Notes under the pieces: model-generated
What the model saw: only the letters and a program-made list of their open reading frames with translations
Database searches by the model: none
Told to the model about the DNA's origin: nothing
Shown here: one piece after another, positions 45,644 through 53,311 of the stretch
How positions within the stretch are numbered: position 1 is the first letter of the stretch
How the letters are laid out: every line of letters starts with the position of its first letter
Position numbers and translations under genes: made by a program
NCBI RefSeq assembly: GCF_013386165.1
Contig: NZ_JACAOS010000003.1
Span: 724,343 to 788,342, forward strand
Length of the DNA: 64,000 bases
Source of the DNA: Pseudomonas gingeri
Lineage (GTDB): Bacteria; Pseudomonadota; Gammaproteobacteria; Pseudomonadales; Pseudomonadaceae
Direction of reading: 5' to 3'

Positions 45644-46198
45644 GAAACTTCGCAACGGGCTTCGGTACTGCAACATGTCAGCTTGAACGTGCGTCGCCTG
45701 CGCCATGAGGCTCAGTTGAGTCAGACCGCGTTGTCGGAAAAGTCCGGGGTCAGCCGCCGTATGTTGGTAGCGATCGAAGCGGGGGAAAAGAATGTCAGCC
45801 TGACCACCCTGGATCGGGTGGCCGAGGCGCTGGGTGTGGCGTTCAGTGACCTGATCCAGGCGCCGGACGCCCGCGACCCGAGCCGGATCAACGAACTGGC
45901 CTGGGCCGGGGTGATCCCGGGGAGCAAGGCGGTGTTGTTGGCCAAGGCCATGGCCAGCCGTGAAGTCGAACTCTGGGAGTGGCGCCTGGAGCCGGGCGAA
46001 CGCTATGACTCGGAGCCGGACTACGACGGCTGGAGTGAGCAGATCTACGTCTTCGAAGGGTGCCTGACGGTGATGCTCGGGGAGCAGTCGCGACGGGTAG
46101 CAGAGGGGGAGTTCTTCATGTTTCCCAGCAACCAGCCCCATGGCTATCGCAACGATGGCGAAGTGGCGACGCGGTTTATTCGTAACGTAGTGTTGTAG
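45623..46198 (+). CDS. XRE-family regulator with C-terminal cupin domain
   Basis: A 191-residue regulator (179-187 with the next start). The N-terminal helix-turn-helix is NVRRLRHEAQLSQTALSEKS and SRRMLVAIEAGEKNVSLTTL; the C-terminal cupin runs from ELWEWRLEPGERYDSEPDYD to GEFFMFPSNQPHGYRNDGEV, and may bind a small ligand. No ATG is near: GTG at 45623 or GTG at 45635 is the start; the second has the better spacing to AAGTGAG. The putative operator overlaps the start region. Probably represses the divergent DMT transporter. Confidence 0.85.
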   Translation: MSNIVHKETSQRASVLQHVSLNVRRLRHEAQLSQTALSEKSGVSRRMLVAIEAGEKNVSLTTLDRVAEALGVAFSDLIQAPDARDPSRINELAWAGVIPGSKAVLLAKAMASREVELWEWRLEPGERYDSEPDYDGWSEQIYVFEGCLTVMLGEQSRRVAEGEFFMFPSNQPHGYRNDGEVATRFIRNVVL

Positions 46199-46241
46199 AC
46201 GCGAGCCGGCAGCAGGCCAGGGACGCAAAAGCCCCGCCGAG

Positions 46242-46257
46242 TGTTGCCAGGGCAACA
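46242..46257. promoter_or_regulatory. candidate enhancer-binding-protein site (dyad)
   Basis: TGTTGCC-AG-GGCAACA is a perfect 7+2+7 dyad about 85-100 bases upstream of the sigma-54-like promoter at 46342, the usual distance for an upstream activating sequence. A 2-base centre makes it unlikely to be a hairpin terminator. A second, weaker dyad, TGTC-TG-GACA, lies close behind it. Confidence 0.55.
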
Positions 46258-46341
46258 GTGTCTGGACAGTTTGCTGTTCTGCAGTTGCATCTGATTCTAG
46301 GTTTTTCTCTTAATAGCCTGAAAAATATGGATTTTATTTTC

Positions 46342-46357
46342 AGGCACGACTCCTGCT
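46342..46357 (+). promoter_or_regulatory. sigma-54 type promoter of the sfnB-like operon
   Basis: AGGCACGACTCCTGCT matches the consensus TGGCACG-N4-TTGCW with the invariant GG (46343-46344) and GC (46355-46356) exactly 12 bases apart. Two consensus positions differ (T to A before GG, T to C before TGC). The start codon is about 50 bases downstream, which fits a transcription start near 46368. Confidence 0.65.
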
Positions 46358-46405
46358 ATGTCCTTGTCATGCGTTTTGCATTTTCAAGGACTCGGGAGTC
46401 GGTCT

Positions 46406-47608
46406 ATGACAACTGTCGCCAAACCTGCTTACACCGCCCATGTCATCCGCTCGGATGAAGAGGCCATTGCCGTGGCCAGAAGCCTCGCTGCCCGTTTTGC
46501 CGTCGAAGCCGGCGTGCGTGACCGCGAGCGACGCCTGCCCGCCGCCGAACTCGACGAGTTCGCCGCCAGCGGCCTGTGGGCCATCACCGTGCCCAAAGCC
46601 TACGGCGGCGCCGGGGTTTCCTATGTGACGGTGGCGGAAGTCATCAAGATCATTTCCGCCGCTGACTCGTCCCTCGGCCAGATCCCACAGAACCATCTCG
46701 GCGTGCTCGATATCCTTCTGCAAACCGCCAGCGAGGAACAAAAGCACTACTATTTCGGCAAGGTGCTGCAAGGCTATCGCTTCGGCAATGCCTTCTCCGA
46801 AGCCAAGAGCAAAAACGCCGGCACCTTCGACACGCGCATTCGCTTCATTGGCGACAGCGCACACATCGACGGTGAAAAGTTCTACTGCACCGGCGCCTTG
46901 TTCGCCCATATCGTTCCGGTGGTCGGACTTGATGAAGCCGGCAATGCCCAGATCGCCTTTGTCGAGCAGGGCACGCCAGGCCTGACCATCATCGACAACT
47001 GGGACGGCTTCGGCCAGCGCACCACCGCCAGCGGCAATGCTCTGTTCACGGACGTCAAGGTGCCGCGCAGCAGCGTGATTCCGGCCCACAAGGCCTTCGA
47101 CCTGCCCACCGCCAACGGCCCGATTTCCCAGATCATCCAGGCGGCTGTCGATACTGGCATTGCCGTCGGCGCCCTTGAAGAAGCCAAACGGCATGCCCGT
47201 CAGGCGCGGCCGTGGATCGACAGCCAGCAGGAGCACGGCTGGCAGGACCCCTTCACCCAGGCCGCCATCGGCGATCTGGAGTGGCGGGTGCACGGCACCG
47301 AAGCGATCCTGGAAAAGGCCGGCGTGGCGATTGACCACGCCCTGGCGCAGCCCAGCGAAGACAGCGTTGCCCTGGCTTCTGTGGTGGTGGCCCAGGCCAA
47401 GGTGCTGTCTGCCGAAATCGCCTTGCTGGCCAGCAGCAAGCTCTTCGAACTGGCCGGTACCCGTTCGGTACTGGCCAAGCACAACCTCGATCGCCACTGG
47501 CGCAACGCTCGCACCCACACCCTGCATGACCCGGCGCGCTGGAAATACCACCTGATCGGCAACTACCTGCTCAACGGCGTCAAGCCGGCCCGGCACGCCT
47601 GGAACTAG
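46406..47608 (+). CDS. sfnB: SfnB-family oxidoreductase (acyl-CoA dehydrogenase fold)
   Basis: A 400-residue flavoprotein with the three domains of acyl-CoA dehydrogenases: N-terminal helical (DRERRLPAAELDEFAASGLW), middle beta (FGNAFSEAKSKNAGTFDTRI), C-terminal helical (RTHTLHDPARWKYHLIGNYL). This is the SfnB/DszC-like branch, which uses reduced flavin to oxidise organosulfur compounds rather than dehydrogenating acyl-CoA. The ATG at 46406 fits the family's start. It is the first gene behind the sigma-54 promoter, as are sfn genes of Pseudomonas putida under SfnR. Exact substrate unknown. Confidence 0.88.
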   Translation: MTTVAKPAYTAHVIRSDEEAIAVARSLAARFAVEAGVRDRERRLPAAELDEFAASGLWAITVPKAYGGAGVSYVTVAEVIKIISAADSSLGQIPQNHLGVLDILLQTASEEQKHYYFGKVLQGYRFGNAFSEAKSKNAGTFDTRIRFIGDSAHIDGEKFYCTGALFAHIVPVVGLDEAGNAQIAFVEQGTPGLTIIDNWDGFGQRTTASGNALFTDVKVPRSSVIPAHKAFDLPTANGPISQIIQAAVDTGIAVGALEEAKRHARQARPWIDSQQEHGWQDPFTQAAIGDLEWRVHGTEAILEKAGVAIDHALAQPSEDSVALASVVVAQAKVLSAEIALLASSKLFELAGTRSVLAKHNLDRHWRNARTHTLHDPARWKYHLIGNYLLNGVKPARHAWN

Positions 47609-47617
47609 GAGCCCACG

Positions 47618-48073
47618 ATGAACGCATTGACTCATCCCGTTAGTCATAACCCCGCCCTGGCGCGGGTGGCTGGCGATCTGCACAACGCCCGCCAATCCCT
47701 GGAACGGACCCTGGATGTGGTGCGGGGCCATGCCCAGCTCGCCGCCGATCACCAGGTGGTCGGCAAGTTCGGCGACCTGCAGATTCGCATCGACGTGGCG
47801 GCGGCCCTGCTGGAGCGCGCCGAGCGGATCGTCGCCGGCACCCAGGACGAAGCCGAAAAAACCATTGCGGTCGCCGAAGCCAGCATTGCCATCGCCGAAG
47901 CCCTGGCCCAGGTCGGCCAGGTCGAACTGGAGCTGACCGGTCAACGCACTGAATGGCCGCCCAGCCATGATCCGCTGCAGGATCCGTTGCATCTCAAATA
48001 CCGATTGATCGGTGACTTCCGCCTCAATGGCGTGGTTCCGCCGAGTGCCAGGAGTGCTGTCGATGTCCCGTGA
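47618..48073 (+). CDS. stand-alone acyl-CoA-dehydrogenase-type C-terminal domain
   Basis: A 151-residue protein that aligns to the last third of the preceding SfnB-like protein only: LGKFGDLQIRIDVAAALLER-type helices and HDPLQDPLHLKYRLIGDFRLNG against LHDPARWKYHLIGNYLLNG. The N-terminal and middle domains (substrate and flavin sites) are absent, and no frameshift explains it: the start has a proper context 9 bases after the SfnB stop, and the gene overlaps the next by 11 bases. It looks like a purposeful domain-only paralogue, possibly a partner in a heteromer. Confidence 0.72.
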   Translation: MNALTHPVSHNPALARVAGDLHNARQSLERTLDVVRGHAQLAADHQVVGKFGDLQIRIDVAAALLERAERIVAGTQDEAEKTIAVAEASIAIAEALAQVGQVELELTGQRTEWPPSHDPLQDPLHLKYRLIGDFRLNGVVPPSARSAVDVP

Positions 48074-49460
48074 AATCCGCCTCAACGCCTTCGACATGAA
48101 CTGCGTCGGCCACCAGTCTCCCGGGCTCTGGGCCCATCCGCGGGATCGCTCCTGGCAGTACAAGGATTTGGAATACTGGACCGACCTGGCGAAGATTCTC
48201 GAGCGTGGCAAGTTCGACGGCCTGTTTATCGCCGATGTGCTGGGCATCTATGACGTCTACAACGGCAATGGCGATGCGGCGATTCGTCAGGCGGCCCAGG
48301 TACCGGTGAACGATCCGTTGCAGTTGATCCCGCCGATGGCACTGGTGACCGAACACCTGGGCTTCGGTCTCACGGCCTCGTTGTCGTTCGAGCACCCGTA
48401 TCCCTTTGCCCGACGCCTTTCCACCCTGGACCACCTGACCAAGGGGCGCGCCGGCTGGAACATCGTCACCTCGTACCTGGAAAGCGGCGCCAAGAACCTT
48501 GGCCAGCACGCCCAGACCGAACATGACGCCCGCTACGACTATGCCGAGGAATACCTGGAGGTTTGCTACAAACTCTGGGAAGGCAGCTGGGAAGACGGCG
48601 CAATCCTGCGTGACCGGGCGCGCAAGGTGTTCAGCGACCCGAGCAAGATCCATGAGATCGAGCATGTCGGCAAACACTTCCAGGTGCCGGGCATCCACCT
48701 GTGCGAGCCGTCGCCGCAACGCACACCCGTTCTGTATCAGGCAGGCGCCTCCAGCCGTGGCAAGCAGTTCGCCGCCGAGCATGCCGAGTGCGTGTTCGTC
48801 GCTGCGCCGTCCAAAGTGCTGCTGAAAAAGGTCGTGGCGGATATCCGTCGGCGGGCGGCCGAGGCCGGTCGGGACCCGCGGAGCATCCTGATCTTCAACC
48901 TGCAGACGGTGATCCTTGGCGAGACCGACGCCAAGGCCAAGGCCAAGTTCGAGGAATACAAATCCTACGTCAGCTACGAGGGTGCCATGGCGCTGATCTC
49001 GGGCTGGACCGGGATCGACTTCAGCCAGTTCAAACCCGATGAGCCCCTTCGGCATGTGCACACCAACGCCATCCAGTCGGCGGTGGAGACCTTTTCCACG
49101 GCGGACCCGAACCGGATCTGGACCCCCAACGAACTGGCCGACTGGGTCGGGATCGGTGGCTTCGGGCCGTTGTTTGTCGGCAGCCCGGAAACGGTGTCGG
49201 ACCTGTTGCAGGAGTGGGTCGAGGAGACCGATGTCGACGGATTCAACCTGGCCTATGCGCTGACCCACGAGACCTTTGTCGACGCGGTGGATTTGCTGGT
49301 GCCGGAGTTGCAGAAGCGCGGCGTGTACAAGACCGAATACGCCCCTGGGACCTTGCGCGAGAAGCTGTTCGGCGCTGGGCCGAAGCTGGCGGATATTCAT
49401 CCGGGGGCGGGGTACCGGGATCTGGCGGCGCGGCGCGAGAAGAACGTGCGCTCGGCCTGA
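48063..49460 (+). CDS. LLM-class flavin-dependent monooxygenase (DszA/NtaA/SnaA family)
   Basis: A 465-residue flavin monooxygenase of the NtaA/SnaA/DszA/SoxA group: LNAFDMNCVGHQSPGLWAHP at the start, the FMN-binding GRAGWNIVTSYLESGAKNLG, and GPLFVGSPETVSDLLQEWV. These use FMNH2 from a separate reductase to cleave C-N or C-S bonds (nitrilotriacetate, dibenzothiophene sulfone and similar). Gene order behind the SfnB-like gene suggests a sulfur substrate. The start at 48063 overlaps the previous gene by 11 bases. Confidence 0.9.
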   Translation: MSREIRLNAFDMNCVGHQSPGLWAHPRDRSWQYKDLEYWTDLAKILERGKFDGLFIADVLGIYDVYNGNGDAAIRQAAQVPVNDPLQLIPPMALVTEHLGFGLTASLSFEHPYPFARRLSTLDHLTKGRAGWNIVTSYLESGAKNLGQHAQTEHDARYDYAEEYLEVCYKLWEGSWEDGAILRDRARKVFSDPSKIHEIEHVGKHFQVPGIHLCEPSPQRTPVLYQAGASSRGKQFAAEHAECVFVAAPSKVLLKKVVADIRRRAAEAGRDPRSILIFNLQTVILGETDAKAKAKFEEYKSYVSYEGAMALISGWTGIDFSQFKPDEPLRHVHTNAIQSAVETFSTADPNRIWTPNELADWVGIGGFGPLFVGSPETVSDLLQEWVEETDVDGFNLAYALTHETFVDAVDLLVPELQKRGVYKTEYAPGTLREKLFGAGPKLADIHPGAGYRDLAARREKNVRSA

Positions 49461-49572
49461 TAGCGAGTGGGGGGCCGAGGCCCTCCAGATCGCCAGTTCC
49501 TCCAAAGACATACATGAATTCAACAGCCGCCAGCGGACCACCGCACGCCAAATGACTGAACGAGGTGAACCC

Positions 49573-50568
49573 ATGAGCGTGCACGAACTGAAGCGTCCGC
49601 CGGTTATCCATCCGCCACAGCGTGAAACGGTCGCGATCTTCCCCGCGGCCCTTGAGCAACTGCGCCACTGGGCCCAGGTCAGCCCGTTGCAGAGCGCCTT
49701 GCGCCACAAGCGTCACGGGCAATGGCACAGCTGGCGCTGGATCGATGCCTTGCGCGAAGTCGAGCGCCTGGCCGATGGCCTGCGCCAACAGGGTTTCACC
49801 GCCGACTCACGCCTGGCTGTCAGCGGCGCACTGCAACCGAACCTGTTGCTGCTGGCACTGGCGGCCCATTCCATCGGCGCTCAGGTCCTGAGCCTGGCCC
49901 CGGACCTGAGTGCTGAAGCCCTGGCCCAGACCTTCTGGCGCCTGCACCCCAGCCATGGCTTTGTCGACAACCGTCAGCAACTGCTCGCTTGGCTTGGGGT
50001 CGCCGACTCAGACGCCGCTCCTGCCGTACTGATCGCCAATCAATTACCCGGCCGTCTAGTGGGTTCGTCAAGGCAAACCGTGCTCACCTTCGCCACCCTC
50101 AGCGGCGACAACCAGGAACCACGCCCGTTGCTGTTATGGCCTGCAACAAGCGCCCAGCCGCAGTTATGGAGCGAGGAGGACACCCATTGGCAGGGCGGCA
50201 TCAGCGTGGTTCTGGAGCAATGGCTGAACACTGGCCACAGCCTGGCCTTCCCGGAGAGTCGCGACAGCGCCAGCCGCGATCGACGAGAAGTCGCGCCGTC
50301 CGGCCTGCTGCTGTCGGCGGAACGCCTGCAAGTGCTGGCGGACGAAATCGAACAACGCCTGGCCCCTCCAGGCAGTTGGCGTCGGCGCTTAAGCGAATGG
50401 GCGCTGGCCCACCCGGAACGACTTGTGGCCCGTCTGCTCAAGCAGCGAGTCCGACGCCTGCTGGGCTTTCAGCGCCTGCAATACCTCTGGCAACCGGCGA
50501 CCTTGTCGCCAGTGCCGGCGGCCTTCAATCAATGGCGGGTCGATGCCCCCGGACGGAAAAGCGCATGA
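49573..50568 (+). CDS. AMP-ligase (ANL)-like protein lacking P-loop and C-terminal half
   Basis: A 331-residue protein. Residues 25-135 resemble the start of long-chain acyl-CoA synthetases (FadD15 type): RHKRHGQWHSWRWIDALREV and AHSIGAQVLSLAPDLSAEAL. Residues 210-320 resemble the middle (LNTGHSLAFPESRDSASRDR, then LLKQRVRRLLGFQRLQYLWQ). The TSGTTG-type P-loop that should lie between is missing, and the protein stops before the A3-A10 motifs, so it cannot adenylate. The ATG follows GAGG by 7 bases and the stop overlaps livG-like gene by 4 bases, so it is a maintained gene and not a frameshift. In related ABC clusters a full AMP-ligase holds this place. Confidence 0.78.
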   Translation: MSVHELKRPPVIHPPQRETVAIFPAALEQLRHWAQVSPLQSALRHKRHGQWHSWRWIDALREVERLADGLRQQGFTADSRLAVSGALQPNLLLLALAAHSIGAQVLSLAPDLSAEALAQTFWRLHPSHGFVDNRQQLLAWLGVADSDAAPAVLIANQLPGRLVGSSRQTVLTFATLSGDNQEPRPLLLWPATSAQPQLWSEEDTHWQGGISVVLEQWLNTGHSLAFPESRDSASRDRREVAPSGLLLSAERLQVLADEIEQRLAPPGSWRRRLSEWALAHPERLVARLLKQRVRRLLGFQRLQYLWQPATLSPVPAAFNQWRVDAPGRKSA

Positions 50569-51341
50569 GTACGCTCGAACCGATTCTGCAAGTACGCGGC
50601 GTGTCGCTGTCGTTCAAGGGCGTGAAGGCCATCAATGAATTGTCATTCGACGTGCAGCGCGGAGAGATCTGCGCCCTGATCGGCCCCAACGGCGCGGGCA
50701 AGAGTTCGTTGCTCAACCTGTTGAACGGGGTCTATCGCTTCGACAGCGGCGAGATCGTCTTTGAACAGCGCCGTTTTCGCCGTATCGATCCCCTGGATGC
50801 GGCGCGCCAGGGCATTGGTCGAACCTTCCAGAACAATGCGCTGTTCAAGAAGATGAGCGTGATCGACAACCTTCTCACCGGACTGTCGCGGCATATGCGC
50901 AGCCATTTTCTCGAACAGGCCCTGGGCCTGCCCCGGGCGCGGCGGGAGGCCGAGGCCTTTCGCCTCAAGGCCCAGCACATTCTCCAGTTGCTGGAACTGC
51001 AGGCCCTGCGCGATGTACCGGTCGGGACCTTGTCCTATGGCCTGCAAAAGCGCGTGGAACTGGGTCGGGCGCTGATCGCCGGGCCCACGCTGTTGCTACT
51101 GGACGAGCCCATGGCCGGCATGAATGCCGAAGAAAAACAGGACATGGCGCGGTTTATCGCTGACGTCAATCGCGACCTCAGTACCACCGTGGTGCTGATC
51201 GAACATGACATGGGGGTAGTGATGGGCTTGTCCGATCATGTGGTGGTGCTCGATTACGGGCGCAAGGTCGGTGACGGCACGCCGGCCGAAGTGCAGGGCA
51301 ATCCCGAGGTGATCGCGGCCTACCTGGGAGCGGTGCACTGA
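50565..51341 (+). CDS. ABC transporter ATP-binding protein, branched-chain amino acid type (LivG-like)
   Basis: A 258-residue ATPase. Walker A is GPNGAGKSS, the Walker B LLLLDEPMAGM, and the signature LSYGLQKRVELGRAL (usually LSYGQQR). GIGRTFQNNALFKKMSVIDN is typical of LivG. It is translationally coupled to the previous gene (ATGA) and to the permease gene (TGATG). One of two ATPases of the five-gene importer. Confidence 0.93.
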   Translation: MSTLEPILQVRGVSLSFKGVKAINELSFDVQRGEICALIGPNGAGKSSLLNLLNGVYRFDSGEIVFEQRRFRRIDPLDAARQGIGRTFQNNALFKKMSVIDNLLTGLSRHMRSHFLEQALGLPRARREAEAFRLKAQHILQLLELQALRDVPVGTLSYGLQKRVELGRALIAGPTLLLLDEPMAGMNAEEKQDMARFIADVNRDLSTTVVLIEHDMGVVMGLSDHVVVLDYGRKVGDGTPAEVQGNPEVIAAYLGAVH

Positions 51342-52222
51342 TGGCTTTTTTCCTCGAAACCCTGATCGGCGGATTGCTCGCCGGGACCCTGTATTCCCTG
51401 GTCGCCATCGGCTTCGTGCTGATCTACAAGGCCAGCGGCGTGTTCAATTTTGCCCAGGGCTCGATGCTGCTGTTCGCCGCCCTGACCTTTGTCAGCCTGC
51501 ACGACCAAGGCGTGCCGTTTGCCCTGGCACTGCTGCTGACGGTGGGAGTGATGGTGATCGGCGCGCTACTGATCGAGCGCCTGGTGTTGCGGCCGCTGGT
51601 CAATCGTTCGCAAATCACCCTGTTCATGGCGACCCTGGGCCTGTCGTTCATTATCGAAGGCCTGGCCCAAGGGCTGATGGGTTCGCAGGTCCGCGCGCTG
51701 GACCTGGGCATCGACGACGTGCCGCTGTTTGTCCACGGGGTGATGCTCAGTCAGTTCGACCTGATTGCCGCCGCGGCCGCCGTGGTCCTGGTGGTGGTCC
51801 TGGCGCTGCTGTTCAACAAGACCCGGATCGGCGTGTCGCTGCGGGCGGTGGCCGACGACACCACGGCGGCGTTGTCCATCGGCATCAACCTCAACCGCAT
51901 CTGGCAGATCGTCTGGGCGGTGGCCGGCTGCGTCGGCCTCGTGGCGGGCCTGCTCTGGGGCGCGCGCCAGGGGGTGCAGTTTTCCCTGTCGCTGGTGGTG
52001 CTCAAGGCCTTGCCGGTGTTGATCATCGGCGGCTTCACCTCGATTGGCGGGGCGATTGTCGGCGGGCTGATCGTGGGCGCCTCGGAAAACCTCGCCGAAG
52101 TTTATATCGGGCCGCTGATCGGCGGCGGCATCACACCCTGGTTCGCCTATGTCCTGGCGCTGGCCTTCCTGTATATCCGCCCGGCCGGCCTGTTCGGCGA
52201 GCGGGCCATCGAGCGAGTCTGA
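51341..52222 (+). CDS. ABC transporter permease, LivH-like
   Basis: A 293-residue inner-membrane permease with about eight transmembrane segments. YSLVAIGFVLIYKASGVFNF is the LivH hallmark, and VVLKALPVLIIGGFTSIGGA the second conserved motif. It pairs with the LivM-like permease that follows by 3 bases. Confidence 0.93.
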   Translation: MAFFLETLIGGLLAGTLYSLVAIGFVLIYKASGVFNFAQGSMLLFAALTFVSLHDQGVPFALALLLTVGVMVIGALLIERLVLRPLVNRSQITLFMATLGLSFIIEGLAQGLMGSQVRALDLGIDDVPLFVHGVMLSQFDLIAAAAAVVLVVVLALLFNKTRIGVSLRAVADDTTAALSIGINLNRIWQIVWAVAGCVGLVAGLLWGARQGVQFSLSLVVLKALPVLIIGGFTSIGGAIVGGLIVGASENLAEVYIGPLIGGGITPWFAYVLALAFLYIRPAGLFGERAIERV

Positions 52223-52225
52223 AAC

Positions 52226-53275
52226 ATGTCTGTTCCCGTGATGAGTGAAACGGCGCCCTGGGTGCTGATTGAACGGCGCTTGCCGTGGTCGTTGCTCGGC
52301 CTGCTGGTGCTGGCGTTCGGCGTCGTGCCGTTGGTGGGCAACGATTATTGGTTGAGTGCGATCCTGATCCCGTTCCTGGTGCTGTCCCTGGCCGGGCTCG
52401 GGCTCAACCTGCTGACCGGCTATGCCGGGCAGACCTCGGTCGGTGCGGCGGGCTTCATGGCGGTGGGGGCCTTTGCCACCTATGGTTTTCTGCTGCGACT
52501 GCCGGAACTGGGCTTGCCCCTGGCGTTGCTGGGTGGTGGGATCATCAGCGGCTTTGTGGGCTTGTTGTTCGGCCTGCCGAGTTCGCGGATCAAAGGTTTC
52601 TACCTGATGGTCACCACCTTGGCCGCGCAGTTTTTCCTCGAGTGGCTGTTCGTCAAATTCCCCTGGTTCTACAACTACGGTTCGTCCGGGACCATTTCCG
52701 CGCCGAGCCTGTCGGTGCTCGGGCATGACCTGAATACCCCGGTCGGCCGCTACCTGCTGACCCTGGTCAGCGTGTTGCTGCTGACCTGGGTCGCACGCAA
52801 TCTGGTGAACAGCCAGACCGGGCGCAACTGGATGGCGATCCGCGATATGGACACCGCCGCAGCGGTGATCGGTATTCCGGTGGCGCGCTACAAGCGCCTG
52901 GCGTTTGCCGTCAGCTCGTTCTACCTGGGCATTGCCGGGGCACTGTGGGCGTTCGCCTACCTGGGCACGGCGAGCGCCGGCAGTTTCGATATCAATCGAT
53001 CCTTCCAGATCCTCTTCATCATCATTATCGGTGGCATGGGCAGCATCGCCGGCAACTTTGTCGGCGCGGCCTTTATCTGCCTGTTGCCGATCCTTCTCAG
53101 CCACCTCGGCCAGGCCTTGCTGGGCGGAGCGGTGGACGCCGGGCAGTTGCAGAACCTGCAGAAAATCATCTTTGGCGCGCTGATCATCCTGTTCCTGATC
53201 AAGGAACCGGAAGGGCTGATCCGTCTGCTGAGCAATACCCGTGAACGCCTTCGGCACTGGCCGTTGCGCTTCTGA
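52226..53275 (+). CDS. ABC transporter permease, LivM-like
   Basis: A 349-residue permease. GLNLLTGYAGQTSVGAAGFM and the EAA-like MAIRDMDTAAAVIGIPVARY are the LivM hallmarks. The C-terminus ends in a short basic tail. It forms the channel with the LivH-like protein. Confidence 0.93.
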   Translation: MSVPVMSETAPWVLIERRLPWSLLGLLVLAFGVVPLVGNDYWLSAILIPFLVLSLAGLGLNLLTGYAGQTSVGAAGFMAVGAFATYGFLLRLPELGLPLALLGGGIISGFVGLLFGLPSSRIKGFYLMVTTLAAQFFLEWLFVKFPWFYNYGSSGTISAPSLSVLGHDLNTPVGRYLLTLVSVLLLTWVARNLVNSQTGRNWMAIRDMDTAAAVIGIPVARYKRLAFAVSSFYLGIAGALWAFAYLGTASAGSFDINRSFQILFIIIIGGMGSIAGNFVGAAFICLLPILLSHLGQALLGGAVDAGQLQNLQKIIFGALIILFLIKEPEGLIRLLSNTRERLRHWPLRF

Positions 53276-53311
53276 CTTGCCGACTTACCCTCCTTGGAGA
53301 ACGATTCCACC

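Noticed and set aside
46242..46257. TGTTGCC-AG-GGCAACA as a terminator of the XRE-cupin gene
   Set aside because: A 2-base centre does not allow a stable loop of this stem and there is no T tract; a protein-binding dyad is more likely.
49989..50564. Long N-terminal extension of the LivG-like ATPase frame
   Set aside because: Overlaps the ANL-like gene in another frame and has no LivG homology; the ATG at 50565 is coupled by ATGA.
51566..53257. 563-codon open frame on the minus strand
   Set aside because: Antisense to the LivH-like and LivM-like permeases; low-complexity Gln/His/Arg composition.
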